Positions 43,011-51,925 of a DNA stretch of 64,000 nt are shown in pieces. Both the position numbers and the translations under genes were made by a program. Within the stretch, counting starts at the first letter, position 1. Each line of letters starts with the position of its first letter. The DNA is taken from assembly GCA_900543715.1 (NCBI GenBank), contig UQSX01000002.1, forward strand, positions 40,427 through 104,426, written 5' to 3'. A model generated the notes under the pieces. The model was not told where the DNA came from. It made no database searches and saw only the letters and a program-made list of their open reading frames with translations. The DNA is from an uncultured Blautia sp. (GTDB taxonomy: Bacteria > Bacillota > Clostridia > Lachnospirales > Lachnospiraceae).

Positions 43011-44390
43011 ATGCACAGAAATGAGACAAAAGGATTTCCGGGGGGAATTCATCCCACAGACGGTTACGATAAGTCTCTGACTATGGACATTCCGGTGCGG
43101 GAATACTGGCCGGAAACAGTGACGATTCTGGCAGAACAGTCTTTTCGCGCCCTCTGCGGCCTGAAGGTCAGGCCTTTGGACCATGTGCAGGAAGGAGAGC
43201 GGATCGGGGATCCGGAAGCCTTTATGGCGGCCCCTCTTCATGCCAGCGTCACCGGAGAAGTGATAGAGATCAAAGAGGCAGAGAATCAGGGAAGGACCGT
43301 GACAGCCTGTGTGCTCCGACGGCTGGAAGATCCAAAGAGAGAGACCATGTCTTATGAAAAAGAGGGAGTTTCTCTGTCTGAGATTGATTCGGAGAAGATT
43401 TTGGAAGGGATTCGGGAAGGCGGCCTTACGGGTATGGGAGGCGCAGGTTTTCCTGCATTCCGAAAATACGAAACGGATAAGCAGATAGATACTTTGCTGG
43501 TCAACGGTGCGGAATGCGAGCCTTTTTTGACCTGTGATTATCGTCTGATGCTGGAGCAGGGACCTGCCCTGCTTAATGGCGTCCGGCTTCTTTTGAAAGC
43601 TTCCGGTGCTGGCAAGGCTTATGTATGTATTGAAGACAATAAGCCGGAGGCCATTGAGAATCTTCGGAAGATTTTGGAAAAGATGAGAGAGCAGGGGATT
43701 TTAGACCAGGGAGAAGAACTGGAAATAAAAGTGCTTCCTACAAAGTATCCTCAGGGCGGTGAGCGCCAGCTGATACAGAGTGTTTTGGGAAGGGAAGTTC
43801 CTATGGGAGGGCTGCCTGCCGATGCAGGAGTGATCGTTTCCAATGTGGGAACTGCCAAAGCCGCAGCAGATATGGTTCTGGGGAACAGACCCCTGACGTC
43901 CAGGATCGTTACGGTAACAGGCTGTGTGAAAAATCCGGGGAATTTCCTGGTCCCTATAGGCACTTCCGCCAAAGAACTGGTGGAACTATGCGGAGGAGTC
44001 ACCACAGAAAAGAATCGGATCATTGGGGGAGGGCCTATGACAGGCCCCTGTGTGGCTTCCGACTGGAAGGGTGAAGAAGAGCTGTTTTACATTACCAAGA
44101 GCACTTCCGGAATACTGGTCCTTCCGGACAGCCATTACGAAGAGCAGCCCTGTATCCGCTGCGAGGCCTGCAAAAATGTCTGCCCTGCAGGGCTTACTCC
44201 CTACCAGATCGATTTTGCTTTTTTAAAGGAGGACTATGATCTGTGCCAGAAGCTCTATGCCAGCGAGTGTATCGCCTGCGGCTGTTGCTCCTACATCTGT
44301 CCGGCCAAAAGAGAACTGACTCTCCGGAACAGACTGGCACGAGATTTAGTGAAGCAGCGAATGAGAGAAAAGGCGGTGAAGAAATCATGA
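43011..44390 (+). CDS. rnfC: RnfC-like electron transport subunit
   Basis: 459 residues. The barrel-sandwich N-terminus (GGIHPTDGYDKSLT) is followed by the NADH/FMN-binding region GGLTGMGGAGFPAFRK and NGAECEPFLTCDYRLM, an SLBB segment, and two 4Fe-4S clusters CIRCEACKNVCP and CIACGCCSYICP. RnfC oxidises NADH or passes electrons from ferredoxin-linked RnfB. All cofactor motifs are intact. GGAGG 10 nt upstream; the stop overlaps the ATG of rnfD. No RnfB gene follows. Confidence 0.93.
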   Translation: MHRNETKGFPGGIHPTDGYDKSLTMDIPVREYWPETVTILAEQSFRALCGLKVRPLDHVQEGERIGDPEAFMAAPLHASVTGEVIEIKEAENQGRTVTACVLRRLEDPKRETMSYEKEGVSLSEIDSEKILEGIREGGLTGMGGAGFPAFRKYETDKQIDTLLVNGAECEPFLTCDYRLMLEQGPALLNGVRLLLKASGAGKAYVCIEDNKPEAIENLRKILEKMREQGILDQGEELEIKVLPTKYPQGGERQLIQSVLGREVPMGGLPADAGVIVSNVGTAKAAADMVLGNRPLTSRIVTVTGCVKNPGNFLVPIGTSAKELVELCGGVTTEKNRIIGGGPMTGPCVASDWKGEEELFYITKSTSGILVLPDSHYEEQPCIRCEACKNVCPAGLTPYQIDFAFLKEDYDLCQKLYASECIACGCCSYICPAKRELTLRNRLARDLVKQRMREKAVKKS

Positions 44391-45334
44391 GTCCCACAAA
44401 AGTAATAAACGGTCCTCATCTGAGGACTGCCCAGACCACCAGGAACATCATGCTCCATGTTTCTATTTCCCTGGTTCCTGCTCTTCTGGGAGCAGTGTAT
44501 TATTTTGGAATCCGGGCCCTTTATCTGACTGCTTTTTCTGTAGCAGTATGTGTACTGACGGAATTTCTGTGGCAGAAGATAACCAAAAAGCAGGTAACAG
44601 CAGGAGACTTCAGTGCGGTAGTTACCGGAATGCTTCTGGCCTTTAACATGCCTGTGACAGTGCCTGTCTGGGTACTTGGAGCGGCGGCTGTCTTCAGCAT
44701 TCTGATCGTAAAGCAGATGTTCGGAGGCATTGGAAGTAATTTTGCCAATCCGGCCCTTATGGGAAGATTGCTGGTCATGGTCTTATGGCCGGGGACAGTT
44801 ATGGGATATACAGCTCCCAGAACACTGACAGCAGACGCTGTTTCCCAGGCTACAGTTCTTGGTACGGTAAAAGCAGGAGGAGAAACGGGATATTCCTATC
44901 TTCAGATGTTTCTGGGAGAAGTTCCCGGCGCTATGGGAGAGACCAGCAAGCTTCTTCTCCTGGCAGGATTTGCCTATATGTGTTACATGGGTGTGGTGAA
45001 TGCAGAGGCTGCGCTTACCTATATTGCTACAGTGACAGTCCTTACCTTTATTTTTGGTCCATCCGGCCTTTTCACCGGAGACATTCTGTCCAACCTTTTT
45101 GGCGGCGGACTGATCATGGGAGGCTGCTATATGCTGACAGATTATGTCTTTGTATCCAGAAGGGGAAAACTTCTGTATGCTCTGGCAGCAGGTATCATTA
45201 CGGCTGCCATCCGTATTTTCAGCACATATCCGGAGGGGATCTGTTTCGGAATCCTGACGGCTAACTGCCTGGCAGGAGTCCTTGCCCTGCTTTACCGGCA
45301 GCAGGTATATGGAACAAAGAAAAAGGTGATTTAA
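44387..45334 (+). CDS. rnfD: RnfD-like membrane subunit
   Basis: 315 residues, about 9 helices. GPHLRTAQTTRNIMLHV opens the protein as in RnfD/NqrB; the covalent FMN site is D150-AVSQA-T156 in the ApbE recognition form (DxxSxAT), in an external loop; GGCYMLTDYVFVSRRG is a second conserved block. Start chosen at the ATG overlapping the rnfC stop (ATGA). FMN would be attached by the ApbE encoded beyond the operon. Confidence 0.92.
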   Translation: MSPTKVINGPHLRTAQTTRNIMLHVSISLVPALLGAVYYFGIRALYLTAFSVAVCVLTEFLWQKITKKQVTAGDFSAVVTGMLLAFNMPVTVPVWVLGAAAVFSILIVKQMFGGIGSNFANPALMGRLLVMVLWPGTVMGYTAPRTLTADAVSQATVLGTVKAGGETGYSYLQMFLGEVPGAMGETSKLLLLAGFAYMCYMGVVNAEAALTYIATVTVLTFIFGPSGLFTGDILSNLFGGGLIMGGCYMLTDYVFVSRRGKLLYALAAGIITAAIRIFSTYPEGICFGILTANCLAGVLALLYRQQVYGTKKKVI

Positions 45335-45345
45335 AGGAGACGAAT

Positions 45346-46641
45346 ATGAAAAATAAAAATGTCAGAGGAATTCTTGCGTTGATCATAGTAACTGCTCTGT
45401 CCTTTGGAGTGATCGCAGGCTCTAAGGCTTTGGCAAAAGACCAGAGTACAGACCAGGGACAGGACAAGGCCCAGATAACAGAGGAACTGGACGTGACAGG
45501 GGCCGAAAATATCCAGTCAGCTGCCAGGACAGAGGAAGGCTATCTGGTAACTGTGACAGAAGCCGGATACGGCGGCGATATTGTTCTGGAGGTATCCTTT
45601 GGGGAAGATAAGGCTACTGTGACAAATGTGGCAGTGACAGAACAGAATGAGACAGAAGGCGTTGGCTCCAAGATTACAGAAGAGGAATTTTTGAGTCAGT
45701 TTGCAGGGGCAAAGGCTCCGGTTTATCTGCCAGGTATGACACTGGAAGAAGACACTGCCTCTGTTCAGGCGGAAGACCTGGAACTTCAGGACGGAACCTA
45801 TGAGGCAAAAGCAGAGGCTCCTGACAATAATGGCTATATTGACCAGATGACGATGACTGTGTCTGACGGAAAGATCACAGAGGCTGTATGGGATGCTGTA
45901 GACGGAGATGGAAATAAGAAAAGCGAGCTTTCTGAAAACGGTCAGTATGTTATGACCGAGGACGGACCTACCTGGGCGGAACAGTCCAAGGCTTTAGGGG
46001 AAGCTCTTGTTGAAAATCAGTCCCTTGCCTTTCTGACTATGGATAATCAGGGAAAAACAGATGCAGTATCCGGCGTGAGCATTTCCGTAGGGGGATTTGC
46101 CAAGCTGGCTCAGCAGTGTATCGACCAGGCATCAGGAAAAGCAGTCCTGGTGTTACAGGATGGAACCTATGAGGCTAAGACAGAAACTCCTGACAGCAAT
46201 GGATACACGGATCAGGTGACCATTACAGTTGCTGACGGAAAGATTACAGAAGCTGTATGGGAATCTGTAGATGCAGATGGAAACAAGAAAAGTGAGCTTT
46301 CTGAAAATGGCCAGTATGTGATGACCGAAGACGGACCTACCTGGGCAGAACAATCCAAGGCTTTAGGTGCAGCACTGGTAGAAAATCAGAATCTGGATTT
46401 TCTGACTACAGACAATCAGGGAAAGACAGATGCAGTGTCTGGCGTAAGCATTTCTGTAGGCGGATTTGTGAAACTGGCCCAGCAGTGTATTGACCAGGCC
46501 GGGGGAATCGAGAGCCAGGGAGGATCCGAAGGCCCACAGGAAGGAACGGAGGTAGATGGAGTATCCGGCGCCACCATTTCCTCCACAGCGGCTGTGAAAG
46601 GTATCAATGCAGCTTATGAATTTTTACAGACCATAGATTAA
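45346..46641 (+). CDS. rnfG: RnfG-like flavoprotein with two inserted repeat domains
   Basis: 431 residues, about twice the usual RnfG. A signal anchor (residues 7-29) is followed by the RnfG FMN-bind start (YGGDIVLEVSF... ETEGVGSKITEEEFLSQFAG). Two 123-residue repeats (from 147 and 270) come next, and only then the RnfG end with the FMN site D404-GVSGA-T410. Each repeat has DAVSGVS (D239-S245, D362-S368), a Ser variant of the same motif, so up to three flavins are conceivable. The repeats resemble extracellular FMN-binding domains of PplA-like proteins. Confidence 0.88.
   Translation: MKNKNVRGILALIIVTALSFGVIAGSKALAKDQSTDQGQDKAQITEELDVTGAENIQSAARTEEGYLVTVTEAGYGGDIVLEVSFGEDKATVTNVAVTEQNETEGVGSKITEEEFLSQFAGAKAPVYLPGMTLEEDTASVQAEDLELQDGTYEAKAEAPDNNGYIDQMTMTVSDGKITEAVWDAVDGDGNKKSELSENGQYVMTEDGPTWAEQSKALGEALVENQSLAFLTMDNQGKTDAVSGVSISVGGFAKLAQQCIDQASGKAVLVLQDGTYEAKTETPDSNGYTDQVTITVADGKITEAVWESVDADGNKKSELSENGQYVMTEDGPTWAEQSKALGAALVENQNLDFLTTDNQGKTDAVSGVSISVGGFVKLAQQCIDQAGGIESQGGSEGPQEGTEVDGVSGATISSTAAVKGINAAYEFLQTID
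45784..46508 (+). repeat. Tandem duplication within rnfG (369-bp unit)
   Basis: Units begin at 45784 and 46153. The encoded repeats run from LQDGTYEAK to QQCIDQA and share most residues, including SELSENGQYVMTEDGPTWAE in both. High DNA similarity indicates a recent duplication or gene conversion. Confidence 0.95.
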
Positions 46642-46659
46642 AGAAACGGGGGAACAGAC

Positions 46660-47430
46660 ATGAAATTAAAATATCCGGCAGAAGCCTTTGCTCTGGGTAT
46701 TGTGCTTTTTTCCCGGAATATGAAGGAGGCCTTTGCAGGGGGAATACTGGTACTCCTGGCTGTGGTCTTCGCTGAATTTCTGAAGAATCTTTTCGAAAAC
46801 TGGATACCTGTCTGGAGTCTCAGGCTGTGCGTGCTGATCGGCACAGGAGCTGTTACCGCCAGCGCTTTCCTGCTGGGCTTTACAGCCCTGGGGATCACTG
46901 TGGATAACGGTACCTGGCTGATGACCGCAGTAATCGGACTGTTAGCCGGAAAAACCGCTCTTTTCGGAAATCTGGAGGCAGATTACGGAAACATCTTTTA
47001 TGAGTCCGGGATCCTCTGGGGATTCTGGATACTGCTGGGAATCCTCAGGGAGTTTCTGACTCAGGGAACAGTTTTTGGAAACCTTCTTTTAGAAGAAGCA
47101 CCTTTCTTTTCCCAGAGCTTTCAGGGAACTGCCCTGGGCTTTCTGGCAGCAGGACTGGCCCTGGCCTTTGCCAATGGAATCCTGAAGAAAAAATCTTCGG
47201 GAACCCAGAGCCTGTTACTGGCGATTCCGGTGATCCTTTTTGCAAGGCCTTTTGAGATGGTTACCTTCGGAGGGATCATTGCCTTTATCTGGACAGTAGG
47301 GGTTTCTGTACTTCTTTACATTTCCATACAGAAGATTCTGCGGTTTTCTAATCCGGGACCTTATTTCAGAGGACTTCCTCTGGAAATGCTTTCTATGAGC
47401 TTTATTTATTTGATTCTGAGTATTTATTAA
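46660..47430 (+). CDS. Rnf membrane subunit, RnfE-RnfA hybrid-like
   Basis: 256 residues, 6-8 helices. GILREFLTQGTVFG (127-140) matches the RnfE/NqrD block (LREIxGxGTLF), while YFRGLPLEMLSMSF at the C-terminus matches the end of RnfA/NqrE (FRGxPIxLIxAGLMxLAF). It looks like RnfE continued by the last part of RnfA. The GLCP and TNC cysteines that hold the membrane iron-sulfur centre in RnfA/RnfE are missing; the only Cys is C57. Last gene of the operon. Confidence 0.7.
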   Translation: MKLKYPAEAFALGIVLFSRNMKEAFAGGILVLLAVVFAEFLKNLFENWIPVWSLRLCVLIGTGAVTASAFLLGFTALGITVDNGTWLMTAVIGLLAGKTALFGNLEADYGNIFYESGILWGFWILLGILREFLTQGTVFGNLLLEEAPFFSQSFQGTALGFLAAGLALAFANGILKKKSSGTQSLLLAIPVILFARPFEMVTFGGIIAFIWTVGVSVLLYISIQKILRFSNPGPYFRGLPLEMLSMSFIYLILSIY

Positions 47431-47493
47431 AAAAGGACTCTTCTGGATACCTTATGGCACGGATGCCATCTAAGGGACCAGAAGAGTCCTTTT
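47431..47493. terminator. Terminator between the Rnf-like operon and apbE
   Basis: AAAAGGACTCTTCTGG pairs perfectly with CCAGAAGAGTCCTTTT, and the inner part (CCTTATGGCA/TGCCATCTAAGG) extends it. Serves both convergent genes. Its arms recur around element copy A. Confidence 0.88.
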
Positions 47494-47499
47494 ACGATA

Positions 47500-48534
47500 C
47501 TATTCTGCAAGAGTGATCTGGTTTTCGAAACCTTCGCTGTAGTGTAGTTCGTAATCCTCTGTGATAAAGACTGCCTGTACATCAGGGAGACTGTTGATCA
47601 GTTCCATGCCCTTGTCCAGACCCAGAGCAAAACAGGTGGTGCTCAGACCGTCTCCGTCTACAGACTCATCGGAGATGATAGTGACAGAGACCAGATTATT
47701 CTCATAGGGATATCCGGTGGAGGGATTTAAAATGTGATGATACAGCACCCCGTCCTGTTCAAAGTACCGCTCGTAAATTCCAGAGGATACCACGGATTTA
47801 TCGGAAATTTCCATAACAGCCGCTGTTTCGCTCCGGTCTGCGAAAGGCATCTGGACGCCGATGCGGAAGGGGCTTCCATCTGGCCGCTGTCCAATACAAA
47901 GTACATTTCCGCCCAGATCGATAATGGCGCTTTCTACTCCCTCTTCCAGGAGATAATCTTTCATTTTGTCAGCAATATAACCTTTAGCAATGGCTCCAAG
48001 GTTGATTCCCATTCCTTCTTTTTCAAAACGGATACGATTGCCTTCCAGAGTAATGTCCTCATAATTGATAAGAGGCAGAGCAGCCTCAATGGCTGAACTA
48101 TCGGGAACGGTTCCTTCTCCCGAGGTGAAATCCCACAGAGAGGAGAGAGGCTCTATGGCAATATCAAAGGCTCCCTGGGACAGCTGGCAGTAGGAAAGTC
48201 CCCGGGAGATCAAATCGGCAGTTTCTTCTGACAATTCATAAAATCCCTCTTCATCCTGAGAAAGTTCACCGTGATTCAGTCGGTACAGCTCACTGGTTTC
48301 TGTGGTAGGGCTGAGAAGATTGTCATATTTTCTGCATAATTCCAATGTGCCGTCCAGAATGGATTCGTCCTGAGAGTCATAAAGAGTTACAGTAACAATG
48401 GTATTCAGTAAGTAATCGGTTTTGCTTATGGGCTCTGTTTCCCTCTCTCGATTTTGATATACCAGGGCAAAAGCCAGAAGCACTAAAAACAGAAGAATGA
48501 CAGCCAGAACTGCCCGCTTGCTTTTTGTATTCAT
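47500..48534 (-). CDS. apbE: FAD:protein FMN transferase
   Basis: 344 residues. An N-terminal signal anchor (residues 8-25) is followed by the ApbE domain: LNTIVTVTLYD, GAFDIAIEPLSSLWDF, GINLGAIAKGYIADKM, IIDLGGNVLCIG, HHILNPSTGYPYE and the Mg site near DGDGLSTTCFALG. It attaches FMN from FAD to Ser/Thr in DxxSGAT-type sites of secreted or membrane proteins. The neighbouring RnfD and RnfG are the obvious targets. AAAGGAG upstream. Confidence 0.94.
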   Translation of the reverse strand: MNTKSKRAVLAVILLFLVLLAFALVYQNRERETEPISKTDYLLNTIVTVTLYDSQDESILDGTLELCRKYDNLLSPTTETSELYRLNHGELSQDEEGFYELSEETADLISRGLSYCQLSQGAFDIAIEPLSSLWDFTSGEGTVPDSSAIEAALPLINYEDITLEGNRIRFEKEGMGINLGAIAKGYIADKMKDYLLEEGVESAIIDLGGNVLCIGQRPDGSPFRIGVQMPFADRSETAAVMEISDKSVVSSGIYERYFEQDGVLYHHILNPSTGYPYENNLVSVTIISDESVDGDGLSTTCFALGLDKGMELINSLPDVQAVFITEDYELHYSEGFENQITLAE

Positions 48535-48704
48535 ATAAGCTCCTTTAGTAAAAGATTCTGTTGACTTGTATTCACGGGACCTATTTTACGGGAAATGGAG
48601 GAAGTATGTCAAGAATGGAAAAAGCTGAGGATAATGGAAATACAGGTGACGAAAGAAATCAGACATGATAAAATAAAATGATAAAGCAGAGAGGAGAAGA
48701 TGGG

Positions 48705-49241
48705 ATGACAGTAAGATTCATGATCACAGCAGTTATGGGAGCGCTTTTATTAGGCTGGGTGATTTTCTGCGGAGTCCAGTTTATCTTTCAGGGCAGGAGA
48801 CGGATAGCCGGGGCGGATTTCATCGGCCAGGTAAAATGTGAAAAATGCGGTACAGAATATACGGTAAGCCCCCAGGAGTTCAATAAAGGCATCATGACTA
48901 AAACCAGGAGCCTTACCAAAACCCAAGTCTACAGAGGGGCTTTTGTAGATACGCCTCATTATGCCTATTATGCAAAGAAATTTTACTGCCCCTGCTGCAA
49001 GAAAAGAGAATATGCTCAGGTTTTGAATATCAATGAAATAAACAAAGATATGAGAAAAACTACAGTGAAAATCGGGCTGCATTGGCTGGCTATGATGTTT
49101 ATTGGCGGTATGCTGATCCTGGTATTGGGAGGAATCCCTATATATTTTGCAGACCGGGCGGCTCAGAAACAGGCAGAGGATATGAGACAGCAGCGATATG
49201 AAGAACTGAAAGAACGATATTTTCAAGAGGATACAGAATAA
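48705..49241 (+). CDS. Membrane protein with a split zinc ribbon
   Basis: 178 residues. A helix (~7-28), then CEKCGTEYTVSP and later FYCPCCKKREYAQVL, together a four-Cys zinc ribbon with a ~65-residue insert, then a second helix (~125-147) and a charged coiled tail. Family not recognised; function unknown. Start chosen at the ATG 8 nt after GGAG; a reading nine codons longer has no site. Confidence 0.7.
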   Translation: MTVRFMITAVMGALLLGWVIFCGVQFIFQGRRRIAGADFIGQVKCEKCGTEYTVSPQEFNKGIMTKTRSLTKTQVYRGAFVDTPHYAYYAKKFYCPCCKKREYAQVLNINEINKDMRKTTVKIGLHWLAMMFIGGMLILVLGGIPIYFADRAAQKQAEDMRQQRYEELKERYFQEDTE

Positions 49242-49310
49242 TATTCTACACTGAGGGTATCAGTACATAAAAACTTTGTATGCGGAAGGCAGGAAAAAGG
49301 AGTAAGATTT

Positions 49311-50633
49311 ATGGACTTATTTGATTATATGAAGGAACAGAATCTGGAACAGGAGGCCCCTCTGGCCTCCAGGATACGCCCTTCCACTTTGGAAGAAGTG
49401 GTGGGGCAGGAGCATATTATCGGAAAGGATAAGCTGCTTTACAGAGCCATCAAGGCAGATAAATTAGGCAGCATTATTTTTTACGGTCCCCCGGGAACAG
49501 GAAAGACCACCCTGGCGAAAGTGATCGCCAATACTACCAGTTCCCGGTTCCGGCAGATCAACGCTACAGTAGCCGGAAAAAAGGATATGGAGGAAGTAGT
49601 AAAAGAAGCCCAGAACTATCTGGGAATGTATGGGAAGAAGACCATCCTTTTTATTGATGAGATCCATCGGTTCAATAAGGGGCAGCAGGATTATCTCCTG
49701 CCCTTTGTGGAGGACGGTACGCTGATACTTATCGGGGCTACCACGGAAAATCCTTATTTTGAGGTAAACGGCGCTTTGATCTCCAGGTCCATTATTTTTG
49801 AACTGAAGCCTCTCACAAAGGAGAATATCGAAACCCTTCTGGACCGGGCAGTGACGGACAAGGAAAAGGGAATGGGCAGCTACAATGCAGTTTTGGAAAT
49901 GGACGCCAGAGAGTTTCTGGCAGATATTTCCGGAGGAGACGCCAGAGCAGCCCTGAATGCTCTGGAACTGGGAATCCTGACTACAAAAAGAGGGGAAGAC
50001 GGAAAGATCCATATTGACCTGGAAACGGCTTCCCAGTGTATCCAGAAGCGGGTAGTCCGCTATGATAAGACTGGGGACAACCATTATGACACCATCTCTG
50101 CCTTTATCAAGAGCATGAGAGGCTCTGACCCTGACGCCGCAGTATTTTACCTGGCAAAAATGCTCTATGCAGGAGAGGATATTAAGTTTATTGCCAGAAG
50201 AATTATGATCTGCGCCGCAGAAGATGTGGGAAATGCAGACCCTCAGGCTCTGGTAGTGGCTGTAGCGGCAGCTCAGGCAGTAGAACGGCTGGGAATGCCC
50301 GAAGCACAGATCCCTCTGGCTCAGGCCGTGACTTATGTGGCCAGCGCACCAAAGAGCAATGCTGCCTGTATGGCGGTCTTTGATGCTATGGAAGCAGTGA
50401 AGAGCACCAAGACTACCGTGCCTTCCCATCTTCAGGATGCTCATTATAAAGGCTCAAAGAAGATGGGCCATGGCGTAGGATATCTCTACGCCCACGATTA
50501 TCCAAATCATTACGTGGAGCAGCAGTATATGCCTTCCGAGCTTTTGGGAAAGAAATTCTATCATCCTACAGAGAATGGATATGAAAAGAACATACAGGAA
50601 TATTTTCGGAAAATCCATGGGGAAACCGATTGA
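49311..50633 (+). CDS. rarA: Replication-associated recombination protein A (RarA/MgsA, AAA+)
   Basis: 440 residues. LASRIRPSTLEEVVGQEHIIG, Walker A GPPGTGKTTLAK, Walker B ILFIDEIHRFNKGQQD, sensor GATTENPYFEVNGALISR and the C-terminal tetramerisation region (AHYKGSKKMGHGVGYLYAHDYPNH) define RarA. It acts at stalled replication forks with SSB. Strong AAGGAG site. Confidence 0.96.
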   Translation: MDLFDYMKEQNLEQEAPLASRIRPSTLEEVVGQEHIIGKDKLLYRAIKADKLGSIIFYGPPGTGKTTLAKVIANTTSSRFRQINATVAGKKDMEEVVKEAQNYLGMYGKKTILFIDEIHRFNKGQQDYLLPFVEDGTLILIGATTENPYFEVNGALISRSIIFELKPLTKENIETLLDRAVTDKEKGMGSYNAVLEMDAREFLADISGGDARAALNALELGILTTKRGEDGKIHIDLETASQCIQKRVVRYDKTGDNHYDTISAFIKSMRGSDPDAAVFYLAKMLYAGEDIKFIARRIMICAAEDVGNADPQALVVAVAAAQAVERLGMPEAQIPLAQAVTYVASAPKSNAACMAVFDAMEAVKSTKTTVPSHLQDAHYKGSKKMGHGVGYLYAHDYPNHYVEQQYMPSELLGKKFYHPTENGYEKNIQEYFRKIHGETD

Positions 50634-50684
50634 AGTTAATAGAGTAAAGTGATAAAATCTGTAGTTAAGAATGGGGGTAAAACT

Positions 50685-51899
50685 ATGAGAACCTTTCAGA
50701 AATCGTCAAAGTTAGAGGATGTATGTTATGACGTTCGGGGACCGGTGCTGGATGAGGCCAATCGTATGCAGGAGAGAGGGATCGATGTATTGAAGCTGAA
50801 TCTGGGAAATCCTGCGCCTTTTGGTTTTAACGCTCCGGAGGAAGTAATCCTGGATATGATCTATAATCTCCGGGAATCCCAGGGATATTCAGATTCTAAA
50901 GGGATTTTTTCCGCAAGAAAAGCAATTATGCAGTACTGCCAGTTAAAAAAGATCCCAAATGTGACCATTAACGATATTTATACAGGAAACGGAGTCAGTG
51001 AACTGATCAGCATTGTGACCCAGGCCCTTTTGGATACTGGAGATGAGATCCTGGTGCCTTCGCCGGATTATCCGCTGTGGACCGGCTGCGTTTCTCTGGC
51101 AGGAGGAAAACCTGTTCATTATATTTGTGATGAGGAATCAGACTGGTATCCGGATCTAGAGGATATAAAAAGTAAGATTACAGACCGGACCAAAGCCATT
51201 GTGATCATCAATCCCAATAATCCTACCGGTGCAGTGTATCCGGAAGATGTTCTGCTGAAAATTGCAGATATTGCCAGGGAACATGAACTGATGATATTTT
51301 CAGATGAAATCTATGACCGGCTGGTGATGGACGGGATCAAGCATACTTCCATCGCAGCTTTGGCTCCGGATCTGTTCTGCATTACCCTGAACGGCCTTTC
51401 TAAGTCCCACATGGCAGCAGGATTCCGGGTAGGATGGATGGTATTGAGCGGGGCCAAGGAGAAGGCGAAAGATTATATAGAAGGACTGAATATGCTTTCC
51501 AATATGCGTCTGTGCTCTAATGTACCAGCTCAGTCCATTGTCCAGACGGCGCTTGGCGGTTACCAGAGCGTAAACGAATATCTGGTGCCGGGAGGCAGGA
51601 TCTACGAACAAAGAGAATTTATTTATAAAGCCATTAATGACATTCCGGGACTTTCAGCAGTAAAGCCTAAAGCTGCTTTTTATATTTTCCCGAAAATTGA
51701 TGTAAAAAAATTCAACATCTATGATGACGAGAAGTTTGCCCTGGATTTTCTCAGAGAAAAGAAGGTTCTGGTCACACATGGAAGAGGCTTTAACTGGGGA
51801 GCGCCGGACCACTTCCGTATCGTATATCTGCCCAGAGTAGAGGAGCTGAAAAAAGCCACGGACAAACTGGCGGATTTCCTTAAGACCTACCGCCAGTAA
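50685..51899 (+). CDS. alaA: AlaA-like aminotransferase (glutamate-pyruvate type)
   Basis: 404 residues, fold type I PLP enzyme. LNLGNPAPFGF, TGNGVSELI, NPNNPTGAVYP, and the PLP lysine in NGLSKSHMAAGFRVGW, ending with FRIVYLP, match AlaA/YfdZ-type alanine-forming transaminases. The start ATG follows GGGGGT by 7 nt; a longer reading is unlikely. Probably makes alanine from pyruvate and glutamate. Confidence 0.85.
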   Translation: MRTFQKSSKLEDVCYDVRGPVLDEANRMQERGIDVLKLNLGNPAPFGFNAPEEVILDMIYNLRESQGYSDSKGIFSARKAIMQYCQLKKIPNVTINDIYTGNGVSELISIVTQALLDTGDEILVPSPDYPLWTGCVSLAGGKPVHYICDEESDWYPDLEDIKSKITDRTKAIVIINPNNPTGAVYPEDVLLKIADIAREHELMIFSDEIYDRLVMDGIKHTSIAALAPDLFCITLNGLSKSHMAAGFRVGWMVLSGAKEKAKDYIEGLNMLSNMRLCSNVPAQSIVQTALGGYQSVNEYLVPGGRIYEQREFIYKAINDIPGLSAVKPKAAFYIFPKIDVKKFNIYDDEKFALDFLREKKVLVTHGRGFNWGAPDHFRIVYLPRVEELKKATDKLADFLKTYRQ

Positions 51900-51925
51900 G
51901 ACAAAAGAAAACAGGGAGTTGGATC

